Assembly: GCA_905250125.1 (NCBI GenBank)
Contig: CAJNOL010000250.1
Location: 1-64,000, forward strand
Direction of reading: 5' to 3'
Length of the DNA: 64,000 nucleotides
Source of the DNA: Rotaria sordida
Lineage: Eukaryota > Rotifera > Eurotatoria > Philodinida > Philodinidae
Positions 49,537 through 63,260 of the stretch are shown piece by piece; position 1 is the stretch's first letter, and each line of letters begins with the position of its first letter. A model generated the notes under the pieces. That model ran no database searches. It was not told the origin of the DNA and worked only from the letters and a program-made list of their open reading frames with translations. The position numbers and the translations under genes are program-made.

Positions 49537-50318
49537 ATGGAATCGATTCAAGATTTTAATGTAACATATCCACCAACAATTGGTGATGATTGTTTAAAAA
49601 TTTTTCTTAGTAATCTTGATGGTCGAATAAATACGCAAGATTTACATACATTTTTTAGTCCATTTGGTAGAATAGAACATATTGAATCTTGGACTCCAAA
49701 ATCTGCAATAATTCTTTTTTCTGATATGGATTCAATTGATCGTGTTCTATTAAAATATCGAAAATGTATTATTAATAAACAAGAAATATTTATTCGTCGT
49801 TTTCGTTATGGATATATTGAACGTGCATATATGGATTCAAAAATTTTATTTATAAAACCAATAAATAATGATTTATCAATAAAATGGAATGAAACAACAA
49901 TACGTAATTGTTTTCATAAATATGAAAAAAATATTGAAAAAATTCGAATTGTATCAAAATCATTTCATGGATTTATTTATTTTAAAGATTATGATATAGT
50001 TGATAGAATTCTTCTTCAAACAAATATGTTTCGTATTAATGATATACCAATTGAAATGAAACGAGCAAAATCAAATGAAAAACAAATAGAAGATAATGAT
50101 ATACATATTGAAAAATTAATAAAAAGAAATAAATTATTAAAAAAACAAATTGAACGTAAGATTTGATTGTTTTTGAAACAACAAAAAATGAAATTTCTTT
50201 TTTTTTTTGTATTTTAGGAGAAAAAGTTGATGCTCGTCATGAAATTAAAAATCTTAAACGTAAAATAAATAAATTAAAAAATGAACTTATTGATTTAAAA
50301 TCTCGATATCGTTATTAA
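49537..50318 (+). CDS. Two-RRM RNA-binding protein with C-terminal coiled coil
   Basis: Two exons (49537-50155 and 50218-50318), 239 residues. RRM1 spans about 20-92: LKIFLSNLDG (RNP2-like), DLHTFFSPFGRIEHIESW, SAIILFSD (RNP1 position, degenerate). RRM2 spans about 102-176: SKILFIKPIN, IRNCFHKYEKNIEKIRIV, FHGFIYFKDYDIVDRIL. The C-terminal ~55 residues (IEKLIKRNKLLKKQIERE ... EIKNLKRKINKLKNELIDL) form a Lys/Leu-rich coiled coil. The aromatic RNP1 residues are partly replaced, so RNA binding may be weak or protein-directed. No specific orthologue recognised. Confidence 0.8.
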
Positions 50319-52545
50319 AATAATGATTATAAATATTAGTATCAGCAAAGAAAGACTGTCTTTTTTTTGTCGACGTTTTTTTTCTACTCGACAAGTTGTT
50401 TTTTTTTAGTAATATTATCAAATTTTTCGATAAATTTCTAATAAAGTTCCATTATAATACTTAAAAAAAAAAGACATTATTTAATGTTTTTCTTATTCTC
50501 GAAAGTATTATTTCTAGACACTAATGCGTCAATGCTAAAAATAGGCTACTTAGAGATATATTATAAATAGGATAGCGTGAGAATTAAAATAAATTGCATG
50601 TTTGTTAAACAAATTTCAACAAAAAAAAAAAAAGATTCATTAATGATTTAATGATGTGTAATCATATATTATAAAAATTAGTTCGAATTGATTTTAAGAT
50701 ATACATTGAAATGAAAAGTTTCAGCTCTGATCAGAATACGATCACATATATTTAATAAGTAGTCACGCAACTAGATTGGAAACTCAGCACTGGAACCTGT
50801 CGAATCCAAAAGTTTTGGACTCGAACTCGCTCGGGTTCGGGATGGAGTTCGCGACTAATCCAATAGATTCTACTTAGTATCCCTCCTTTCTTACAAGGCT
50901 TTGAACTTCTCTACCAATGGTTGAGTTCTACTGAGAGTGTGAATGTCCGATAGGTTGTTGATCGAGACTATATTCAGGTGAGAGATTATGGTGAGTAGCG
51001 TAACAGCTTAAAAGAGTTCGGTTGTTTGAGCTTTTGCTATTGAGATATCGAATTTTTACTGTATTTTTTAACAGAAAGCTGTGGTACTCTCAGACCACTA
51101 TGAAAATCGAATTTCGAGTTTCGACTTGAAATCTTTGCACAAATGAAGTTGTTGATGACACTAACTCATTGTGAAAATTCCACTAATTTAAGGATTTCCT
51201 ACTCTGAAATATGAATACTGCAAAACAAAAACCTTCTGAAAAAAAGGCAATCATCCTTCTTATGCTGATATCACAGAATAACAAATACTTAAATCTGTGA
51301 AACTTTCAAAATGAACCTGTGTCATTGAGAGCTCCACTGGTGCAAAGTTTCAAGTCGAAACTTGATCAAGAAAGCAATCGAACATTTAGACACATTCCTT
51401 CGTCAGATAAAAGTGAAGGCAGAAAAAATGAAAAATGAACGAAACAAGATTAAATTGTATATGAATTAAAAATTATTGATTTCGAATTTTTTAGGCCGTA
51501 GAAAATCAGATATTTTATTTACTGTTAATATATTTTTAGCAAATAATCGATTATCATTCGATAAGATGAATGGAAACTTAAAAAATCTTAACAAAATATA
51601 GAGTAAAGTTAAGACAGAGATTATCTCTTTTTTAAAATTCATGTCGAGTCCTAATAAATTCTATCCAGTACACATTTGAAGAAAAGCAGTTTTCTTTATA
51701 AAATAATCTCAAATTATATTTTATGTTATAAAATAAAAGCTTTATTTTATTCCAGGCTTTTGTAATTTAAAGAAAGTCTAGATGAATTAATAAAACGAAT
51801 ACAATTCAAAATTTCGTTTGCAATTTGGATATCTACATGTTGTTGACGAAATCTCATGTTTTTTTTTCCTCCATTTTATTATCAATAAATTCCAGTAATG
51901 ATAAAAAGAAAAGATAATAATATGAGCTGCAACATAATTTTGAAAAAGAAAGGTTTGGTCTTATTATAGATAAGTATGGAAAAATATCTAATATAATTAC
52001 AAATGAGTGTTCGTAAGCATAATCTTTGCATCCGGATAAATTCTTTTTTTTTTCTATTTGCAAAAAATAATATATATTTGACATGCGAACAACAACATCT
52101 TATCATTCTTATGAACTGTACAATAAAAATCTATCAATTTTTGTAATATTTCGAACATAATTCATGTAATTAGATTCATAAATTATTCAACTATATTATC
52201 TAGACAAATTATTAATCCCCTACACAAACAATATCTAATGTCTACTTCTTTAGTATTCGTCAGTTTCTTTTTCTTTTATATTTCTTTTTTTCTTTTTAAT
52301 GTTTAACAAATCTTCTTTTTTTTTTTTGTCTTTCATCTATTTTTCTGGTAGAGTATGTCAGAAACAAGAGAATATGAATGACAACGGATTCTTTCTATTC
52401 TTAGAGATCATTTTTTCTTTTTGCGTTCATATTCATAATTAAAAGAAAGAGAAAACCTGCTAAATTACGTATATACCTTATCGATACAACGTTATCATTT
52501 AGACATACTTACTTATTTCTTTTATTGAAGAATATATTAAATAAT
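50319..52545. other. Intergenic region with repeats
   Basis: 2.2 kb between two plus-strand genes. It contains a palindrome around 50795-50845 (GAATCCAAAAGTTTTGGACTCG core) and a foldback at 51113-51366. Minus-strand open frames near 51850-52110 have no recognisable product. Confidence 0.5.
51113..51366. repeat. Foldback repeat (about 254 bp)
   Basis: Left arm TTTCGAGTTTCGACTTGAAA TCTTTGCAC; right arm in reverse complement GATCAAGTTTCGACTTGAAA CTTTGCAC. Nearly perfect over 27 bp, with weaker inner pairing. Confidence 0.75.
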
Positions 52546-55500
52546 ATGTCGACGTTATTATTTGAAGCTTGTGAAAAAAGTGATAGTAATCAAGTAGAGT
52601 TTCTAATCGATGCAAAAGTAAGAATATTATTTTTTCTTTTTTTTGTTTTTTTCTTTTGCTTAAAATAAATTGTTTAGTATAATATCAATCAATTAGATAA
52701 ACAAGGTCGTTCAGCACTTCATTATTGTTGTAATAGTACAATTACAGATTGTGCTTACCTTTTATTAAAAGATGATTTAATAAAAAATACTATTCTTAAT
52801 TTACAAGATAATGAAGGTTGTTCAGCACTTCATTTAGGTATATTGATAAATAAGATTTGAAAAAAAAAAAACAAAAAAAATCTATTAATATGAATTCTAG
52901 CTTGTATGAATGGCAATGAAATTATGGTGAAATTTTTATGTGAACAAGGTGCAGATGTTAAGTTACTTGACAATAAATCTCGTTCTGTTATTCATTGGAT
53001 AACAGGTAAATTTACTTTTGAATTTAGGAAAAAAAAAAACAAAACAAATATTTTCTATATTAGTCTGTGGATATGTTCATCTTTTTAATATTTTGATTAA
53101 ATATAAAGCACCTATACATATACCTGATATTCATGGTGCTTTTCCTATTCATTATGCATCACAATTAGGTGGTAATATTTCGGTAAATAAAGATTTTAAA
53201 ATTGATTCAGGCAAAGGTAAAAATACAAATTTTTCGAAATAATATTTTTAAAATAGTTTTCTATAATTAGGTTTGGCTATTTTACAAAAAATTATTGATT
53301 ATAGAGTAGACATTGATTGTGTTGATGAACAACAACGAACACCGTTTATGTGGGCTGCTAGTGCAGGTTATGAAATGATTCATCTTCATTTGTTTTCTAC
53401 AGGAAATTAATGTTAACCTTAAGGATTTCAATGATGAACTAGATATTTTTCTATTATAAGAAGACTATTTAATTATGAATGAAATTCATAATTTATATTT
53501 CATCTAATATTGTAAGAATTTAATGTTTCATTTTTCAGGTACAATTGATCAATTACGTTTATTATATAAATATGGTGCCAATCAATTACATGTTGATAAA
53601 AATTCTCTGACTGGTATAAATTAATAAATAATAGAATATTTTTTATTTATATATTTTTTGTTCTTTTCTCATTTAGCACTTCATTGTGCAGCAAATCATG
53701 GTCATGTTTCTTGTATTCATATGTTAGTCGAACATTGTAAATGTCCAATAGAAGGTTTGAATTAAATTACTTAAATAATTTTTTTTGTATTTACAAGATT
53801 ATTTAGGTGAAGATATTAATGGTTGTACAGCTTTATTTTATACTATTATGTATAATCATTCAAATGCATGTAAATTATTACTTGATTTAAAATCAAATCC
53901 TAATCATAAAGATAAACGTGGTCGAACGTATGTTTTATATGCAAAAATTTATTTTAAAATTTTTCTTTTTTTTTTGTTTTTGAATTTCACATAGTCCAAG
54001 TCATTATGCAATATGTAATGGAAATCTTGATTGTTTAAAATATTTAATTAAATCTAATGCTAATATATGGATAAAAAATAAACGTGGTGATTATCCAATA
54101 CATGAAGTAATAAATATTCTTTCACTTAAAAAAGTTCATAATCAAACAATTGAATATTCAAAAATTTTCGGTAGAAAACGAAATTCTGTTTTTATCTTCT
54201 TTGATTAATTGAACTTTTTAGCTGTTATTCGATATATTTTTCTAATATATCCAAAGAAGATTAATATTCAAAATGATGAACATCGAACTCCTCTTCATTT
54301 AGCAGCTAGTTTAGGTGATATTGATACATGTCAAATTTTAATTGAATGTGGAGCAAGAATTAATTCGTTTATGCGAAATTCATCTGTAAGTAATATATCA
54401 TAAGTATTAATGTTTTATTATTCAATTTAAAAATTCATCTATAAAAATATTTATTTTAAAAATATTCTTGAACAGAATTTAAATAGAAATAATTTGATAA
54501 CAAAACAAAACAAAAACACTAATTATGAAAATAATAAGAAAACATTAGATTTTAAATATGTCATATAAGCTCATAAGTGGAATATGATTGACATCAGGAT
54601 AAGTGGGGCAAACAGAAAAATGTTGTACGAGGGATTCAGCACGCTAACTATGTCGTTAGAAAGAGCAGAGATCTTTTGATAGTGATTTCAGAGAAAGTTT
54701 AACCACTTTTTCAGGCAGGATCTGACTATTGTTAGGAGAGGAAGAGGGCTCGAATCAAGGGAAAAAAGCGAGACTTCAGTGCAAATGAAGTACTGAAGTC
54801 TCGTTTTTCTCCCCTTTATTTGAAGCCTTCTAGAGAAGAGGGTAACGAGGGAACTTCTCCAACTGCTCCTTTTCAATTTCAATGATTTTTTTTTCTTATA
54901 GATACTACATAATATTCTAATAAAAATCTTAAAAGGATTTGAATTTGACTAAACTATCGAATTTTTTTCTAGAAGTTCCAAGTTTTTGGAACACTTGTAT
55001 TATCGAATTTTGATCTGAAACTTTGTGCATATAGAAAACTCAACTAGAATACCTTCCATAAAAACATTCACAAATTTTCGACTAAAGTCTTCTCGAGATA
55101 TAAACCCTTTTCATGAATAGTGTATACAACATACATTTTTTTTGAAAGCTTCATATCTCGAAGAGACTTTGCTCAAAACTTCTGAATTTTTGTTATGGAA
55201 CCTAATCTAATTGACTTTTCTATCTGTAAAAAGTTTTTAGATCAAAATTCGATTGTTTAATCAAATTTCAATAGTAATCGAAATCCTTTTAGAGTTTTTT
55301 ATTAGAACACTATGTAATATTTATAGGTAGAAAAAAACAATCATTGAAATCGGAAGGAAGCAGCTGAAGAGATTTCCTCGTTGGCCTCACCTAGAATCCA
55401 TCAGCTTACACCATGAATCAGGATTCATTTGTTCGTATTCATAAAGGATAAAAGGTGAAAAGATTGTTGCAAAAGTCATTTGCTTTTCTCAGTATGATTA

Positions 55501-57937
55501 AACTGGAATAGATGATTACAGAGATGAACAAGTCAAGTCAAATTCGACTTGACTCGGATTATAGAATGACTGAATCTGCTTACTGATGTGAATTTCCTTC
55601 TTTGGTCTGTCGGTTACAGACTTCATTAAGTAATCTGTAAATTTTTCTATTATGAATCAAATCATTTTGAATGTAAAACTTAGGTAAAAGAATCGAAAAG
55701 CACATACAACATATAATTAAAATTAGTTTCATGCATCACAGATATAGTTTTCAGAGTTGTGACAAATGACCAAATCCAACGGAGTATTACTAACTCTAAC
55801 TTGCATAAGAATGTTCTTGGTCAAGATACTCAAATACTGCAAGAACATGAGAAAAACAGTTTGACTAGGAATATAACATAGAAAGTAGAGAAAGCCGTAG
55901 ACAGAAAGCAATCATTAAATAGAGGAAATAGAAATTTTTAGAATCTAGATAAGTTGATGATTCTTGTTTCGTAAAAAAAAACAAGAATCCATACGATTCA
56001 ATGACTAGAAACCATGAATAAACCAATTACACGATCATATTCATCAATTTCAAGGTACCTCATCGTTCTTGGGGTTTCTGCAGAACCGACTCATCAGAAA
56101 AATCTGAAATTTCCAGAGCAGATATATCTTGGCTAGTAAAGCAAAAGTTATCACCTTAGATACTGTCTTCTATGAGAAGATACTGAAATTACGATGACCC
56201 CAATATTCGCTCCCGTTTCTCCGAGATGCTATATTCGATCGAGCTGGAACTTTATTTTTTTTTTGCAGATACTGGACACTGTTTGACGTGTCTATTTCTT
56301 TAAGTTTTGAGGAAACTTGCACCATTGATTTTTGACAGATTTTACAAAACAAGTTCTAGTAAAAAAGAAGAACATGTAGTTTTGGCAGTATACTCAGTAT
56401 TTTGATTTTATGTGTTACAAAGAAACTAAAAACAGCAGGCACTTCAAACAGAGTCTAGTACTTCTAAAAAAGAAAATTTCCGCTCTATCGAATGTATCGC
56501 AGCTGAGAAAGTGGGATAGTTTTTATCCTTTGCAATCCAGATATTTCTTAGAAGAAAATATTTCGAAATTTGTAGTCTATGACAAATTTAGCTCTACTCA
56601 TCGAGATCTATTTACTCTGAAACTTTTTAAATAGTTCTAATGAGTCGTTCTTTAGAAACCTCGGAAAGACGAAGAAGAAGTCCACTTAAAACATTTATAT
56701 TCATCTAAAAATAGTGCAAACTAATTTGCATGATGTTTTCACATTAACAACTTGTCCACAGTAGAAGCTATTTCGTCACACGCTGTTTGTAATGAATGAG
56801 AAGTAGTGAACAACTTTACAATATCTCATTTCAAAAAACCACAATTCTTTGTTGAAAACTATAAACGTATTTAATCCACGACATTGAGTCATTTGTACAT
56901 AATGAAACCAACAAAGCGTGACGGAATTACATTTTACGTTGATCGACTCATTAACAATTATCTATTAAGGGTGATTATTTAACTCCGTATGACCTTGCTC
57001 GTAATTGTCATCAAAATGTATGTGCTCAATATCTTCTTTATAAACATGGAGGTCAATGTGGTAATTTACTTGCTAACATTTTTGTTCGACGTATTCAAAA
57101 GTATTATCATCAATATAAATTACAAAAAGATGCATTAATTACTAAACAGAAAAATTCTGATTATAAAATAAAAAATGATTCATTGAAGAAACCAATTAAT
57201 TATTCATTAAATTTATCAACAAATTTAAAACCGAATTTATCAAAACAAACAAAAACACATTTAGATAATAAAAATTTGCCTAATTGTCCAAGATCTCATT
57301 CATTAAGTCTTCAATCATCAGTGACAAATACTTCTAAATCAAATGAAAATCATGTACAAGAACGTCGTCGTAATTTTGCTAAATCAAAAACAACAAAAAC
57401 TTCAATAAATCAGAGTGATGATTCAAAGTAATTTCTACTTTTTACTGTTAAATATATATATATATATATTTTCTTCTAAAGATTGGATTCATCTAATAAA
57501 ATTATAATACATACATCACATTCAACTACAACATATACGAAATTATGTGATCGACGTAAAATAATTGTCGAAGAATTACATAAATTAAAACAAGCACGAA
57601 CACATAATAATTATGTATGATATTTCTCAAAATAAAATTAATGTGTCGAATTTTTTTTATTGTTATTTTATTTTTTAGATAGTTATTAATCGATCATTAT
57701 ATAAAATTTTAATTGAAAATGCTTATAATCCACAAAATCGATCTATTGATGAAATTGAAAAATATCTTGAAACATTAGTCACATCTTATGATACAGAATT
57801 AGAAGTTATGAGAAAACGTACTAGTGTAAAAGAATTATTTTCTTTTTTTAATCAAAATAAATTTAAAACAAAAATAAAATTTTTATTTTTAGAGTTTACC
57901 ACCCAAACAAAATCGTCGTACTTCAATTATGTTTTAA
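52546..57937 (+). CDS. Ankyrin-repeat and IQ-motif protein, inversin-like
   Basis: 663 residues in 14 exons: 52546-52617, 52678-52837, 52901-53005, 53064-53216, 53271-53366, 53539-53613, 53677-53754, 53798-53927, 53995-54170, 54222-54385, 56970-57427, 57482-57614, 57679-57825, 57893-57937; every junction keeps phase. Residues about 20-420 are a stack of roughly ten ankyrin repeats (GRSALHYCCNS; GCSALHLACMNG; HGAFPIHYASQLG; QRTPFMWAASAG; LTALHCAANHGH; GCTALFYTIMYNH; GRTPSHYAICNG; HRTPLHLAASLGD). An IQ-type calmodulin-binding helix follows (FVRRIQKYYHQYKLQKDA). The C-terminal ~230 residues are Ser/Asn/Lys-rich. This order resembles inversin, a ciliary scaffold, but is shorter, with no second IQ evident. 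ANKRD55-type proteins are the alternative. Intron 54386-56969 is 2.6 kb and holds two foldback elements; the others are mostly 50-60 bp. Confidence 0.85.
54715..54838. repeat. Foldback hairpin (about 124 bp)
   Basis: AAAAAAGCGAGACTTCAGT pairs with ACTGAAGTCTCGTTTTTCTC across an 11-bp loop. The pairing extends outward through AGGGCTCGAATCAAGGG against CCCTTTATTTGAAGCCTTCT. It lies immediately beside the MITE at 54842. Confidence 0.8.
54842..55385. repeat. MITE-like foldback element (about 540 bp), best copy
   Basis: Inverted ends of about 42 bp: left GTAACGAGGGAACTTCTCCA ACTGCTCC ... TTTCAATGA; right in reverse complement CAACGAGGAAATCTCTTCAG CTGC ... GATTTCAATGA. Pairing continues inward (AGATACTACATAATATTCTA against AAATATTACATAGTGTTCTA; TAAACTATCGAATTTTTTTC). 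No open frame for a transposase. Confidence 0.85.
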
Positions 57938-58293
57938 TTAATTATTATCATAGAATAATAACAACAACAACAACAACAACAACAACAAGTGCAAAACAAA
58001 ACAGTTACTCATATATTCACTAACACATTTTTTTTTCTTGTACCTCGTTTTTCCCTTGAATTATATTCATTAATTTAACCTTGTACAATTGACAGTCAAT
58101 GATGATGGTAAAATGCTACGCTTGATCGAACAAGTCATGTTATAAAAAAAGAAAAAAGAAAGACTACCCATTTTTTTTGATGACTTGTCTCGGTAAAATT
58201 TCCGTTGTCATAATTTCTTTTATTACACTTTCTATAAATAAACATCATTACAGATACTTTACTCTCTAGTGTAAAATAACATAGCCTAATATT
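57938..58293. other. Gap between ankyrin gene and next gene
   Basis: 356 bp. Begins with an (ACA)n tract at about 57958-57986, probably in the ankyrin gene's 3' UTR, then AT-rich sequence upstream of the next start codon. Nothing else seen. Confidence 0.6.
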
Positions 58294-60540
<2,247 letters not shown>

Positions 60541-61078
60541 AAGACTTTATGTGTTATGTGTGTGTGAATGAGAAAGAAAGGAAACACGCATAGCTTTTAC
60601 TTATTTCTTATTTTTTTTTGTCTATGCGTGCGTTCTGTGAGAGTTTGCGTTCTTTATATGAATACATTTCTTGGCTTTTCCGAGAGGAAAAAAAAAGAAA
60701 AAATTCCTGTTCTCTCGGTTGCATTTACTTGTTGCGTTTGGTAAAAGCGTCAGAGTGAGTGGAACTAGAGCCTAATTTTGTTCTTCCTCTATCTCGGCCG
60801 CTGCTTGCCGTTGTTGTTTCTCGTACGTTCGATGATTAATAGACCAAATTTTCCTTCTTTTTTTTTCTCCTACTACTATCATAATAATCAATAGTCTCAA
60901 GTTTTCTTATTGATTTCATCACTCTTCATGATGGTAAGACATGCACATGAACAAAGCTCAACCTTATATATGAGCATTTCTTGTTTTTTTTCTTTAGGTC
61001 GATTTTTATTAAAAGAAAACAAAAAAGCTATTTTTTTTGATAATCTGTGAATAAATTTTAATTAAGAAAAAATAATTG
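60541..61078. promoter_or_regulatory. Upstream region of the Kv channel gene
   Basis: 538 bp between tandem plus-strand genes. TTTTTTTTCTTTAG at about 60987-61000 is a good splice acceptor ahead of the start codon, so a 5' UTR intron or a trans-splice site is likely. No promoter motif assigned. Confidence 0.45.
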
Positions 61079-62765
61079 ATGGCAGTGAATTTACTTGGTA
61101 ATTCAGATATCGATGCACGTGTTATTCTTAATGTAGGTGGTACACGTTTTGAAACATTAAAATCAACATTAAAAAAATTACCAGCTACACGTTTATCAAA
61201 ATTAACTGAACAATTATCATATTATGATCCAATATTAAATGAATATTTTTTTGATCGTCATCCAGGTGTTTTTTCTCAAATATTAAATTATTATCGTACA
61301 GGAAAATTACATTATCCATTAAATGTTTGTGGACCTTTATTTGAAGATGAATTATCGTATTGGGGTTTACAACGTGAAGATGTTGAACCATGTTGTTGGT
61401 ATGTGTTCTTTTTTTTTTTGTTAAATAATAATTTCAATATTGGTTTTTTTTTTCTTTATTTAATTTTAGGATGACTTATACAAAACATCGTTCAACAGCT
61501 GAAACGTTATCAATATTAGATAGTTTAGAATTAGATACTGTACGTTCATCGAAACAAGAAGTACTTAAAAAATTTGGTTGGGATGATAATTATGATTATG
61601 CACAAGGTCGTTTACCAAAATATAAAAAGATGATGATGATTATATGGCAAATATTTGAAGAACCACGATCTTCAACTGTAGCTAAAGTTGTTACTGTGAT
61701 TTCAATATTTTTTATTCTTGTTTCAATACTTTCTTTTGTTTTACAAACATTATCAATGTTTCGTATAACTGAAATCGATTTTATTAATGTTTATATTAAT
61801 AAAACAACAACAGATCGAACACCAACATTAAATCGACAACAAGTACATCCAACATTTGATATTGTTGAATGGATTTGTATGTTAATATTTTAATTTATAT
61901 TTATTTTCTTTTTTAATTTTTAATTTTTATTTTAAGGTAATTCATGGTTTATATTTGAAATAGTCATGAGGTTTATAGTTAGTCCAAATAAAAAAGAATT
62001 TTGTAAATCTACATTAAATATAATTGATTTTCTTGCAACATTTTGGTTTTATTTTACATGGGCATTAATAAAATTAAATGTTAATGATAATGAAGCACTT
62101 GATTTATTATCAACAATACGTATAATGCGTTTATTTAAATTATTTAATCATCATCCTGGTTTAAAAGTTATTATAACATCAATGCAATATTCATCATCTG
62201 TTTTATGGTTATTAATATTTTTTGTTTTAATTGCTGTTGCTGTATTTGCATCATTAATTTATTATGCTGAACGTATGACAAAAAATCCTGATAATATGTT
62301 TACATCAATACCTGATGCCTTATGGTTTAATATGATTACAATGTCAACAATAGGTTATGGTGATTATTATCCAAAAACTATGTTAGGAATGTTAGTTGGT
62401 GCTGTTTCAACAGGTATAAATCTTTTTTATTTTCTTTTTTTAAGATTAAAAATTTGTATTTGCAACTTTTTTTTCCTAATATTTTAGTTGCCGGTGTATT
62501 GATTATTGATTTACCTATGCCGATTATTGTTGAAACATTTGCAAATTTTTATACTCATCTTCGTGCACGTTCAAAATTACCGAAAACTCGACGAAAAATT
62601 GGTCCAGCTGAATTAACAGTTAAAAAACGTACACCAATATCAGCAATAGATCATGGACAAAATCTTAAATTACTTGGACAAACAACAACAACAACAACAA
62701 CAAAATCATCGATGTTTGGAAGTAAAACAATGATAAATAATAATCTTATGTCATCGATGGCATAA
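61079..62765 (+). CDS. Shaw/Kv3-type voltage-gated potassium channel subunit
   Basis: 493 residues in four exons: 61079-61398, 61470-61876, 61937-62413, 62488-62765. The ATG at 61079 precedes the T1 domain ([20 protein letters not shown]), which keeps the Kv3/Shaw zinc motif (His in LHYPLNVC, then CC in EPCCW) and [17 protein letters not shown]1 is near [19 protein letters not shown]2 near [13 protein letters not shown]3 near [16 protein letters not shown]4 is [20 protein letters not shown]5 and the pore follow, with filter [14 protein letters not shown]6 has the LPMPIIV hinge where Shaw has LPVPVIV, then [13 protein letters not shown]. Forms tetrameric plasma-membrane K+ channels. Oddities: the S4 Arg of Shaw's LTRH is Asn (LFNH), leaving R-R-K only; the filter is TIGYGD rather than TVGYGD. 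The C-terminus has a poly-Thr tract. Confidence 0.93.
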
Positions 62766-62879
62766 GAGAACAAATGAAAATAGAAGAAAAACTAAGAATA
62801 TTTTATTCTTTATTTGTATGATTTAGTCAAGTATATGAGCGAGAGAAAAAAAAAACGTAAATGAACTAAGATGTTGTAT

Positions 62880-63260
62880 TCATGTTTCAACACGAGTAGT
62901 TTCCTGCAAAAAAAAAATTTGCTTTTTAAGAAACATTTTTTGTTTTTCTTTTTTCATTTGAAAAATTTTTCAAACCTCTTCTTTATCTTCTTCATCAATC
63001 TTTAGAACATTTTCTGATTGATGAAGATCAATAGGTGTTGCATTTGTTGATGATCGTGACCGAATTTCATCAGGTACAAGTTTTGATACTGTTGGATTTT
63101 CTTCAGATGCACTTGTTGATATTGGTGATTGTTCTTCAGATACAATTTTTGATATCGTTGGATTTTCTTCAGATGATGATTTTGTTCTTGTTGCATTAGG
63201 TGGTTCAGTAATTGGTTTAATTGTTGGCTCGGCTTTTGCTGATGTACATGTATTACCCAT
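62880..63260 (-). CDS. Small predicted N-myristoylated protein with internal repeats
   Basis: 102 residues in two exons, 63260-62976 and 62903-62880, if the GTTTGA...TTTGCAG intron is used; otherwise 96 residues, stopping at 62970. It starts MGNTCTSAKAEPTIKP: Gly2, a small residue at position 6 and Cys5 fit N-myristoylation plus palmitoylation. Three imperfect copies of a 16-19-residue unit follow (SSEENPTISKIV; SEEQSPISTSA; SEENPTVSKLVPDE), then an acidic tail. Otherwise low-complexity and probably disordered; likely a membrane-peripheral protein. No family recognised. It is convergent with the Kv channel gene, about 115 bp away. Confidence 0.6.

Noticed and set aside
61185-61391. Minus-strand open frame over the Kv T1 domain
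   Set aside because: Antisense shadow of a certain exon.
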